Origin: Panopea generosa
Taxonomy: Eukaryota; Mollusca; Bivalvia; Adapedonta; Hiatellidae
Reading direction: 5' to 3'
Assembly: GCA_029582155.1 (NCBI GenBank)
Contig: CM055897.1
Coordinates: 15,738,482 to 15,802,481 of the forward strand
Length of the DNA: 64,000 bases
The notes beneath the pieces were generated by a model that saw nothing but the letters and a program-made list of their open reading frames with translations, was not told where the DNA came from and did not search any database. Each line of letters starts with the position of its first letter. The stretch's first letter is position 1. Shown in pieces: positions 22,700 to 34,800 of the stretch. The position numbers and the translations under genes are program-made.

Positions 22700-24615
22700 T
22701 TAATTTAATTTTGTTTTCCATACAGAGCTATCATCTGACTATACACTTTTGTTTTTTATACAGAGCTATCGTCTGGCTATACAATTTTGTTTTTTTATAC
22801 AGAGCTATCGTCTGGCTATACAATTTGTTTACCATACAGAGCTGTCGTCTGGCTATACAATTTTGTTTTTTATACAGAGCTATCGTCTGGCTATACAATT
22901 TTGTTTTTTTATACAGAGCTATCGTCTGGCTATACAATTTGTTTACCATACAGAGCTGTCGTCTGGCTATACAATTTTGTTTTCCATACAGAGCAATCGT
23001 CTGGCTATACAATTTGTTTTCCATACAGAGCTATCGTCTGGCTATACAATTTTATTTTCTGTACAGAGCTATCGTCTGGCTATACAATTTGTTTTCCATA
23101 CAGAGCTATCGTCTGGCTATACAATTTTTTTTCCATACAGAGCTATCGTCTGGCTATACAACTTTTTTCCCCATACTGAGCTATCGTCTGGCTATACAAA
23201 TTTTTTTTTCCATACAAACTTATTGTTTGGCTATACAATTTTGTTTTCCATACAGAGCTATCGTCTGGCTATACAATTTGTTTTCCATACAGAGCCATCG
23301 TCTGGCTTTACAATTTTGTTTTCCATACAAAGCTATCGTCTGGCTATACAATTTTGTTTTCCATACAGAGCTATCGTCTGGCTATACAATTTGTTTTCCA
23401 TACAGAGCTATCGTCTGGCTATACAATTTTGTTTTCCATACAGACCTATCGTCTGGCTATACAATTTTGTTTTCCATACAGAGCTATCGTCTGGCTATAC
23501 AATTTGTTTTCCATACAAAGCTATCGTCTGGCTTTACAATTTTGTTTTCCATACAGAGCTATCGTCTGGCTATACAAGTTGTTTTCCATACAGAGCTATC
23601 GTCTGGCTATACAATTTGTTTTCCATACAAAGTTATCGTCTGGCTATACAATTTGTTTTCCATACTGAGCTATCGTCTGGCTATACAATTTTGTTTTCCA
23701 TACAGACCTATCGTCTGGCTTTACAATTTTGTTTTCCATACAGAGTTATCGTCTGGCTATACAATTTTGTTTTCTATACAGAGCTATCATCTGGCTATAC
23801 AAGTTGTTTTCCATACAGAGCTATCGTCTGGCTATACAATTTTGTTTTCCATACAGAGCTATCTTCTGGCTATACAATTTGTTTTCCATACAGAGCTGTC
23901 GTCTGGATATACAATTTTGTTTTCCATAAAGAGCTATCGTCTGGCTATACAATTTGTTTTCCATACAGAGCTTTCGACTGGCTATACAATTTTGTTTTCT
24001 ATACAGAGCTATCGTCTGGCTATACAAGTTGTTTTCCATACAGAGCTATCGTCTGGCTATACAATTTGTTTTCCATACAGAGCTATCGTCTGGCTATACA
24101 TTTTGTTTTCCATACTGAGCTATCGTCTGGCTATACAATTTTGTTTTCCATACAGAGCTGTCGTCTGGCTATACAATTTGTTTACCATACTGAGCTATCG
24201 TCTGGCTATACAATTTTGTTTTCCATACAGACCTTTTGTCTGGCTATACAATTTTGTTTTCCATACAGAGCTATCGTCTGGCTATACAATTTGTTTTCCA
24301 TACAGAGCTATCGTCTGGCTATACAATTTGTTTTCCATACAGACCTATCGTCTGGCTATACAATTTTGTTTTCCATACAGACCTATCGTCTGGCTATACA
24401 ATTTTGTTTTCCATACAGACCTATCGTCTGGCTATACAATTTTGTTTTCCATACAGAGCTATCGTCTGGCTATACAATTTGTTTTCCATACAGAGCTATC
24501 CATACAGAGCTATCGTCTGGCTTTACAATTTTGTTTTCCATACAGAGCTATCGTCTGGCTATACAATTTTGTTTTCCATACAGAGCTATCGTCTGGCTTT
24601 ACATTTTTTCCATAC
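22700..24615. repeat. 36-39-bp minisatellite, ~1.9 kb
   Basis: About 50 units carrying 'ccatacagagctatcgtctg' and 'gctatacaattttg' with a variable T run that changes unit length between 36 and 39 bp. Because the unit lacks stop codons in several frames, open frames of up to 654 codons appear on the plus strand and others on the minus strand. The same reading cycles through all three phases, which is not expected of a gene. Confidence 0.95.
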
Positions 24616-24828
24616 AGAGCATACAATTACGATTTTCAAACGTTAATTTCATCTTGCAAAAAGTGTACACGGTGATTGTTTAATAAAATGCACGTGTATT
24701 TCACAATAATAATTACACAATGAATGGTCAATATATATGTAGTTAAAACGTTATTGCAAATCAAAAACAGTTTATTTAGATGTTTTGTTCAGTATATGTA
24801 TGTTTCAAATCAATACCATGTATTGAAG

Positions 24829-24968
24829 TGCGTAGTCCACGGCTATGTGTGGTGTCCTCTAGCAAGACACTTTATCCGCATAATGCTTAGTACTGGTTCT
24901 ACCCAGGAATGCTTTGAGCATGATTTGTCTAAGTTGTTTTAATTGTTTCACAATCGAATTAAAATGAA
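24829..24968 (+). mobile_element. SINE body fragment (family C)
   Basis: Contains 'cacggctatgtgtgg', 'atgcttagtactg', 'ttctacccaggaat' and 'gagcatgatttgt', the same body as the nested insertion at 49069-49225. The tRNA head is missing. It ends about 75 bp upstream of the start codon of the coiled-coil gene, so it may sit in that gene's 5' region. Confidence 0.65.
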
Positions 24969-25042
24969 TAAGTTTAGATTAAAAAATTACAATGTTTAAT
25001 TTTTAACTCACCAGGGCAAAGACTAGTGTTACAGTGCCATCC

Positions 25043-25859
25043 ATGGATCCATCGAAACGAAAAACAGGATTCAGATACGACAACAATCCGGCATTACAAG
25101 ATAAACAGACCATGGGCAAGCAACAAATAAATAATGTTATAAACACATTCTTGCATTTTAGACTAACGCTATTGTTGGTTTCTGTGATCGTTTTACTATT
25201 TGCCGCCCTATTTTACAGCTGGAGATTTCCACCTGCAGGAATGCATGGGGGCAATGTTAACCTGGACACATTGGCTGACATCTTATCATCTCAGCAAGAC
25301 TTTCTACGAAAACTTTCGGCACTTGAAAGACAAATTAAGAAGATGGAAGAAATGAATTTGGAAATAAACTATAATTTAACCACCTTAAACACATTGATTA
25401 CTGATTCAGTTAAAAAATTTGAAGAGACTAGAGAAGAATATAGATATACACAACAAAAAGCTGAAAAAGAACAGAAAAATATACTAAAACAGCAAAAAAA
25501 CATGGCTACTCAGTTTAAAAACATCAAGAGAGGGAGAGGTGCATCATTACATAAAATTAAACAATCTTTGATAGCTGAAATTGTAGAGAAAGCGAATGTG
25601 ATTGAAAAAATTAAATCATCATTTGATGAAACTGTTAGCCAGATAGAAACAGAATTTAAAAATGAAATACAAGCCTTAGGAGCGGAGAAAACTACATTCC
25701 AAAAAGAAATAGACAACTTTCAACACACTAAACAAAATATAACAAGCGATTTAGACAACTTCAGTAAAACTATTAAAAATAATACATTTTACTTTACCAA
25801 ATTTGTACGAGAAAATAAACAAACAGTTGGTCGGATCTTGGAAAACACTTTTAATAAAG
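25043..25859 (+). CDS. Coiled-coil gene, exon 1 (TM1 and coiled coil)
   Basis: Opens with ATGG in the context 'ccatccatgg' and ends at donor GTATGG after one base of codon 273. It carries the first membrane segment and the entire coiled coil. Repeated K/E/Q-rich heptads are seen, for example KKFEETREEYRYTQQKAEKE. Confidence 0.82.
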
Positions 25860-28800
25860 GTATGGTATTTTCCTTTTTCTGTACGAATCTTTATACTTTT
25901 TCTTTATACTAAACGCGTTCATGTCATGAAGTTTATTTAAGAAAGTGAAATAAAGAAAGATAATCGCAAGCGACGGAAGTTTCTGTCTGATTCGAAACAT
26001 GCACGAAGGACTATTTTTCTTATATATAAAACACTCTTCTTATTTTGTTTTCATATATCATTATATTTTTCACGATCGTGGTTATATAGTTTGATACACC
26101 ACATCATAGATAGTACAAATGTCACAGCGCGAGATTTTTTTATATCGACAATAATAGGCTATAAGGTGAGACAGAAACAATTAATAACGGTAGATAACGT
26201 AATAAATTATAGGGTACGAAAGAAAAAATATATGCTTACCAAGGTTAATAAAATAAAACAAAACAAAATTCAAAATATCTTATTTTAAATAAAAGCGACT
26301 GTGACAACTCATAATCTCAACACATTTAACATAAAAAAACTCGACGTTTAAAGGGCACAAACACGATTGTTTTATTATCGAGCTGTCGTGTTGGTGGGTA
26401 TACATATGTCGTGTTAGCACTCCTTATTTGTCGAGCTGTCGTGTCTCCGCCAAGTCAACACGAAAACGCGGCAAATAACTTGTCGGTCGAGTTTTCTTAT
26501 TGGCGGAGAAAAGACACAAAAACAGGAGAAAACAAAACGTATGCGACAAAAAAAAGGCGACAACACGACAGATTCAAACAACACGACATATTCATACCCT
26601 TATCCGTAAAATGTGTCGTGTTTTTGATATTGTGCCCCACCAACATGCCAAAACACATAAACTCGACAAATAAGATATTTGTTTTATTCGAGTTTATGTA
26701 TTTTTGTCCCGCCAACAAAACATCACAGAAATCAGTTACCATAGCAGTACAATTAACTCAGTGAAATAAGTGAAATGATAGTGATTGAATTATGAGAGCT
26801 TGGCAAAACCACTGTCGTGCCAAAAGCAGTCAATTTGCATGTCCAAGGTTGCAGCTAAATTTGACTTCCATCCATAAATTACAGTTCTGTTAAACGACTT
26901 ACTTTAATGAGATATCGTTTTCGTAGGTATAAACAGTATGTATGAACAAAACAAAAGTAGAAGTTCTTGATTTACAGATTTTAATAAGAAAATTGGAAAT
27001 GTATCAGATAGTTCTTTTTTCCGGTAAGATTTAAAACCGTTTTAAATTTATCAAGCAAATGAACAGTCTCAGTATATGAAGGCGTATTTAATGGTGATTT
27101 TAAAATTGACACTATTTTGTTACAGGCACAAATGTTACTAAAAATTTATTTAAGATTCAACGTGCTATTTTAAACAGTTTAGAAATAAAATAATTGATTG
27201 ATTGATTGAATGAATATTTAGCGTCATTTTTATGCCATCGAGGGCTAACAGACGATCAGTTAACCTAACCACTGTTTCCTGGGATTAACCAGTACTCGAG
27301 CACACCCCTGCAAGTATCTCCGCAAGTAACTAATAACATTCCCACTTGAATCAGCGGTGAGAGACGAATGATAATGAGACGCAATGTCGTATATCAATCA
27401 TCACGGAGACTGTTGCCGGGCGGGGGATTCGAACTCACGACCCCTGGATTGATAGTCTGACGCATAACCAACTGAGCTAATCGGGCCCGGCTAGAATAAA
27501 ATAAGCAATGGGTAATAAGCGGTTGATTTTACACTTCAGACATATTCTAAGATAAAATAACCCTTGTCGAGATTTCCGATTGACTTATTCAAAGTACTTC
27601 CGGTATACAAGTATATCAACAGTTCATTTCTTCATAGCCTTGAGTAATACATTTTAGCTAAATTATTTTTTATGCTTGCTGTTTCAGTCACCTTAATAAT
27701 AGCAATCATTTTGCTATACATACTTTACCCAATACTGGCAGCATCAGTGTACAGGTTGTCAAAACAGTCACATAGAAATTCAAATACGACATCTTCAGAT
27801 GGTGATGTTTCTAACGAAATGGCAATTGTAAGTATATGTGAAGTATGTCTGTAAGAACAGCCTGTTTATTTATGCTTTACCGAAAAGTATACCTAACTAT
27901 GTGAATATTGAATATTAAAATACTTGTTAATATGTTTTAATCAACCTTTTCGTGTTCATATTCCATCAGTCAGTCTTATGCTTACATTACTCTATGTTTC
28001 CGATTGTTGGGGTAACATGTCTTTGGTATAACCTGTTAAGTTATTTACCACCTAATATATTTCCTAAATATTTCTATTTGTTCATACATTAATTTATTAT
28101 AATTTTTATACTTATATAACTTATTATCATCTTCATATTCATTACCCTCACGCGCACAAACTGACCTACTGATGTGTCGACGTGCCATAAACTGTGCCAT
28201 TCGTTCGTTCACATATTCATTCATTCATTCATTCATTCATTCATTCATTCATTCATTCATTCATTCATTCATTCATTCATTCATTCATTCATTCATTCAT
28301 TCATTTTCTGGACAATTGTTATATAATATTTATGAATACCAACACTGTTTTTATGTCATTTTTTATTTAATTTTTATTAGTCTTTATTTACATGCAATTC
28401 AAAATAATGCAATTCAAGACAACGTCATTTCTTGTCAGTTTCGGAATATGCTTTATCAGTTTTGTCGTCACTGGAGCACCATATATTTTATAATTTAGTT
28501 TAGTTGTCAAACAATGATGAATAAGGTATAAAATCTTATGTTTATCATTCAATACTAAGAATGATTAATACAAAAGTATATTAAAAATCAATATGACGCA
28601 ATTGGGATTCGAACCCTTGTCTCTGATGATGTATTAATAAAACTCAACAGCTTAACCGAATGCACCACTGGTTTATAAGGACTCACACCACTAGTATCTC
28701 CCTTGAGTACTCCGGACCTACAGATGAAGGAGGTAGAAATAAAACTTTAGTTCTTTTTTCTTTTTTTTCAGGGCTTTGTACTGCAGTAATTTGTTTTTTT

Positions 28801-31800
28801 CTAGCATGAGTTAAATGGTCAGTATTTGATAAATCACCACTGAAAATTTGATGCTGATGCCAGCTTTCTGGACAATTCTGTGTCATCTCAGAATTGTTGG
28901 TTCGAACCGCATCATGTGTGAATAGTTGCCATATTATTACTCTGGAAATAGATATGTCTCACAAAAGCATTGAATTTGAGAAAAAACCTGGTCACGGTAT
29001 ACTTTTTATCCTTTATAAATGCATATCTTGAACCGGTGAGAATTTGAGCCCAGACACATGCTGCAGAATTTGTTTTTTTTACTGTGTTTTTGACATAAAT
29101 GCTACAATAGAGCCCTATGGGAAATGTAATAGTGGTGTGAGACGTAAATGTAACTACATTAAATACATATCAATCAAAACGAATGCATCTTTATCCGTGT
29201 AATTGTTCCGGTTTACCTGGTATCAATGCTAACATTGTCACTTTATCCGTGTAAGTATAACCCTGGTATAAATGTTAACATTGTCACTCTATCCGAGTTA
29301 ACATTGTCACTCTATCCGTGTAAGTGTTCCCCCGGTATCAATGTTAACATTGTCACTTTATCCGTGTAAGTGTTCCCCTGGTATCAATGTTAACATTGTC
29401 ACTCTATCCGTGTAAGTGTTCCCCCGGTATCAATGTTAACATTGTCACTCTATCCGTGTAAGTGTTCCCCCAGTATCAATGATAACATTGTCACTTTATT
29501 CGTGTAAGTGTTCCCCTGGTATCAATGTTAATATTGTCACTCTATCCGTGTAAGTGTTCCCCCGGTATCAATGTTAACATTGTCACTCTATCCGTGTAAG
29601 TGTTCCCCCGGTATCAATGTTAACATTGTCACTCTATCCGTGTAAGTGTTCCCCTGGTATCAATGTTAACATTGTCATCTATCTGTGTAAGTGTTCTCCC
29701 AGTATCAATGTTAAAATTGTCACTTTATCCGTGTAAGTGTTCCCCTGGTATCAATGTTAACATTGTCACTCTATCCATGTAAGTGTTTACCCGGTATCAA
29801 TGTTAACATTGTCACTCTATCCGTGTAAGTGTTCCCCCGGTATCAATGTTAACATTGTCACTCTATCCGTGTAAGTGTTCCCCCGGTATCAATGTTAACA
29901 TTGTCACTTAATTCGTGTAAGTGTTCCCTCGGTATCAATGTTAACATTGTCACTCTATCTGTGTAAGTGTTCCCCTGGTATCAATGTTAACATTGTCACT
30001 CTATCCGTGTAAGTGTTCCCCCCGTACCAATGTTAACATTGTCACTCTATCCATGTAGTTGTTCCCCTGGTATCAATGTTAACACTTTCACTCTATCCGT
30101 GTAAGTGTTCCCCCGGTATCAATGTTAACATTGTCACTCTATCCGTGTAAGTGTTCCCCCGGTATCAATGTTAACATTGTCACTCTATCCGTGTAAGTGT
30201 TCCCCTGGTATCAATGTTAACATTGTCATCTATCTGTGTAAGTGTTCTCCCAGTATCAATGTTAAAATTGTCACTTTATCCGTGTAAGTGTTCCCCTGGT
30301 ATCAATGTTAACATTGTCACTCTATCCATGTAAGTGTTTACCCGGTATCAATGTTAACATTGTCACTCTATCCGTGTAAGTGTTCCCCCGGTATCAATGT
30401 TAACATTGTCACTCTATCCGTGTAAGTGTTCCCCCGGTATCAATGTTAACATTGTCACTTAATTCGTGTAAGTGTTCCCTCGGTATCAATGTTAATATGT
30501 CACTCTATCTGTGTAGGTGTTCCCCTGGTATCAATGTTAACATTGTCACTCTATCCGTGTAAGTGTTCCCCCCGTATCAATGTTAACATTGTCACTCTAT
30601 CCATGTAATTGTTCCCCTGGTATCAATGTTAACACTTTCACTCTATCCGTGTAAGTGTTCCCCCGGTATCAATGTTAACATTGTCACTCTATCCGTGTAA
30701 GTGTTCCCACGGTATCAATGTTAACATTGTCCTCTATCCGTGTAAGTGTTTCCCTGGTATCAATGTTAACATTGTCACTCTATCCGTGTAAGTGTTCCCC
30801 CAGTATCAATGTTAACATTGTCACTATATCCGTGTAAGTGTTCCCTCGGTATCAATGTTAACATTGTCACTCTATCCGTGTAAGTGTTCCCCTGGTATCA
30901 ATGTTAACATTGTCCTCTATCCATGTAAATGTTCCCCAGGTATCAATGTTAACATTGTCACTTTATCCGTGTAAGTGTTCCCCCGGTATCAATGTTAACA
31001 TTGTCACTCTCTCCGTGTAAATGTTCCCCCAGTATCAATGTTAACATTGTCACTATCTCCGTGTAAGTGTTCCCCTGGTATCAATGTTAACATTGTCACT
31101 CTATCCGTGTAAGTGTTCCCCCAGTATCAATGTTAACATTGTCACTCTATCCGTGTAAGTGTTCCCCCAGTATAAATGTTAACATTGTCACTCTATCCGT
31201 GTAAGTGTTCCCCCGGTATCAATGTAAGCATTGTCACTCTATCCGTGTAAGTGTTCCCCTGGTATCAATGTTAACATTGTCACTCTATCCATGTAAGTGT
31301 TCTCCCGGTAACAATGTTAACATTATCACTCTATCCGTGTAAGTGTTCCCCTGGTATCAATGTAAACATTGTCACTCTATCCGTGTAAGTGTTCCCCCGG
31401 TATCAATGTTAACATTGTCACTCTATCCGTGTAAGTGTTCTCCCGGTATCAATGTAAACATTGTCACTATCAATGTAAGTGTTCTCCCAGTATCAATGTT
31501 AACATTGTCACTCTATCCGTGTAAGTGTTCCCCCGGTATCAATGTAAACATTGTCACTCTATCCGTGTAAGTGTTCCCCCGGTATCAATGTTAACATTGT
31601 CACTCTATCCATGTAAGTGTTCCCCTGGTATCAATGTTAACATTGTCCTCTATCCGTGTAAGCGTTCCCCTGGTATCAATGTTAACATTGGCACTCTATC
31701 CGTGTAATTGTTCTGGTTTACCTGGTATCAATCTTAACATTGTCACTTTTTCCGTGTAAGTGTTCCCCTGGTATTAATGTTAACATTGCCACTCTTTCCG

Positions 31801-34800
31801 TGTAAGTGTTCCTGTGGTATTAATGTTAACATTGCCAGTGTATCCGTGTAAGTGTTCCCCTGGTATCAATGTTAACACTGTCACTTTATCCGTTAAGTGT
31901 TCCCTTAGTATCAATGTTAACACTGTCACTTTATCAGTGTAAGTGTTCCCCTGGTATCAATGTAAACACTGTCACTCTATCCGTTTAATCGTTCCGGTTT
32001 ACCTGGTATCAATGTTAACATTGTGACTTTTTCAGTGTAAGAGTTTCCCCGGTATCAATGTTATCATTGTAACTTTATCCGTGTAAGCGTTCCCCTGGTA
32101 TCAATGTTAACACTGTCACTCTATCCGTGTAATCGTTCTGGTTTACCTGGTATCAATGTTAACATTATCACTCTATCCGTGTAAGTGTTCCCTCAGTATC
32201 AATGTTAACATTGTGACTTCATTTTAAACAAACTGCAGTTTTTAATAGCTTATTTACGCTACATCATTCGTTCTATCTCAAGTTTCATATACATATATAC
32301 ATATATATATTATTGTGTAATCTCTCAATTATTTATCATGGATTATTTTTAATCAGTTGAAACAATACACTTTTTTTACATGAGTTTCGTAATAAGCAGC
32401 GACCAACATTATTTAAGCGCTTGAAAGCAAGAGATACTATCGGTGGTAAGTAAAGTAGTTGAAGTATCATCAAAGTGTTTCACACGCTTATATATAAAAT
32501 TTTGTATTTTTCATGCTTCAAAAAGTGATAGAATTGGTTTTGTTTATCACCACTAAACCCTTTATTTTAAGAAATGAAACGAATCTAATTATTCAATATT
32601 TATTTCTGCTGTAGGGAAATATACCTAAAAGACTTTTGAATGCTATATGTGTAATAAGTTTCCATGAGGACACTCAAGTACACCATCGACAACTTGTGTC
32701 AACAATTACGGAATGCTTTAAAGACGACCGGATTAGTGAATTCAAAGTACTCTACCATCTGATACGCCGACACGAAGACATTCAAAGTATACCATCAGCA
32801 AGATTGCATTTTATGTGTGTTAACTTTTCAGAAAGGTGTGTTTTAACTATATTTCCAAGCATTTGGTTGTGTACTGTATACATATCTAAAGCATGCTCGT
32901 ATTTGTACGAATATAACAAAAATTGAATATATTTGCTTTAATGGAATAGCGACATAACATTTTGTCTTAATTATCAAATAGTAGCTTTAACAGTTTGGCC
33001 ACATTTAAGTGTTCAAATAAGCACAAGGTTGTGTTGTATATGGACAAAGCTTAATGTTGTTCTGTATATAAATATTTTATTTTATAATAATGTATTATTG
33101 ATTGTAACTAAATAAACATATTGTTAAACTGTATGGGGATATTTAATTTCTTTTTTTCAGGGGCTAACCAGAAAAGAACATATTTTGCCTAAGCATAATG
33201 TTGTACCATATATTTGATTTGATTTTAAATTATATGTAAGGCTTTAACCTCATCAACACATTTCATAATATCTAACCGTTAAAACATATCTTTAGTTTGT
33301 TAATGTAGCGTTGTGCAAAGTGTGCACTCTCATTATGTGGCATTTACCGTAAAACACATTTGATTAGCTAGAACTTCAGTTTCACCTATCGCGAATTGAA
33401 ATCATGTCCACTGTCCGAATAGTTTTCATATCCGAAACCATGTCAGTCCAACAAAGACACATTTCAAACGGTTATAAATTCTCAAACTGTTAAGACTTAA
33501 TGTGATAGATTCAACCAAAGTTACATGTTACAAAGTTTATAAACCATTTTTAGTATTGTTGTGTATTTTGTTACTTCTAAATGTAAAACAAATAACATTT
33601 TTTGTATTCATTACCTTTAGACCACAATTCTGTGTAATGTAACTAGACTGATACAACTATTCAAATTCTGTTCAATTGACTAGTTTCATCAATAAGAAAA
33701 AAACACAAAAAAAACACTTTCCTCAAACATTAACTATTCTATCCCAGAACCTGATATCACCCGGAACCTGATATCTCCCGAGCCTGATATCTCCAAGAAC
33801 CGGATATTTCCCAAACCGGATATCTCTAAAAACATGATATCTCCCGAACCAGGTCTATTAACCCCCAATGAAAAGGCAGAGAATGATATGCCTGTCCCAC
33901 AATTCATAGCAATTAAACGCTTATTAAACTGTGAGGTCATTCAAACTTTAAGTTGAAGCAAAGGACCAATCAACGTACTCAAATGTGGCTTTCCCAATAT
34001 TGCTTTTTATCGGACCCAATTAGGAGAGATTGGTCCGTTCTATAGACTAAACATTTACATATTATTGTTTTCATTTCAGGAATGTGATTATCGAGCAGCC
34101 GGGACTTGGATTAGGGGACATGAAGAAATCAACATATGAGAAAGTACGCTCATTTCATGGTAAGGCCGTTTATATATATTGATATACTTATGAATTATTT
34201 CATCGTAGAAAATACTCACTTCATATGACAGGACATGTTGGATACCTATTTTTATATTGTCTCTTTAATTGGTCCTCTGACTGCCATATTAGATCGTGGC
34301 CAATATGAAAAATCTACAAATGATCGATTTGATTTGAGATCATCTAAGTATAAACATAAATATACACTACATTTAATCAATTATCATTATATATAGGGTA
34401 TAAATAAGTATAGAAATTAAATGGAAGCATGAAATAAATATGAGACTAACAAACAATTTCAAATGTCTAATATGTTGCATAAAATCAATACTTAAAAAAC
34501 AAAAATGCGACGGATTTAACAGATTTTATATAAAAATGATTCGAACGTTCCACGGGACTAACAGAATATACATGAAAATGAACAGAAACTTCGACAGAAC
34601 TACTAGATTCATAATATTGATCGAAAGCTTTTAATATTTAAATGTTAATTCATATTTTGTCTACCTGCTGAACTATATCTGTATTTAAATAAAAACTGTT
34701 TTTATTTATCTCCAGGTGGTTTAGTGATAATATACGTCAGAGACCCCTACTCCCGCGGTCTCAGTCCCCACAAAAGGTACAATACGGATCTCGACTGTGT

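Noticed and set aside
22711-24675. 654-codon open frame on the plus strand (and overlapping long frames)
   Set aside because: It is the translation of a 36-39-bp tandem repeat without stops; the same peptide words appear in all three frames as unit length shifts, and there is no splice or start context.
26411-26764. 117-codon plus-strand frame in coiled-coil gene intron 1
   Set aside because: Lies in a decayed inverted-repeat element with repeated 'tcgtgt' words; no family similarity and no splice match to the neighbouring exons.
28172-28498. 108-codon frame with FIHS repeats
   Set aside because: Produced by the (ATTC)n microsatellite.
28590-28675. Functional tRNA gene
   Set aside because: The B box is good but the acceptor strands do not pair, so it is more likely a SINE head or pseudogene.
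29190-32215. CRISPR-like array (regular 46-bp repeats)
   Set aside because: Units are contiguous without unique spacers, lie in a eukaryotic intron and have no cas genes near.
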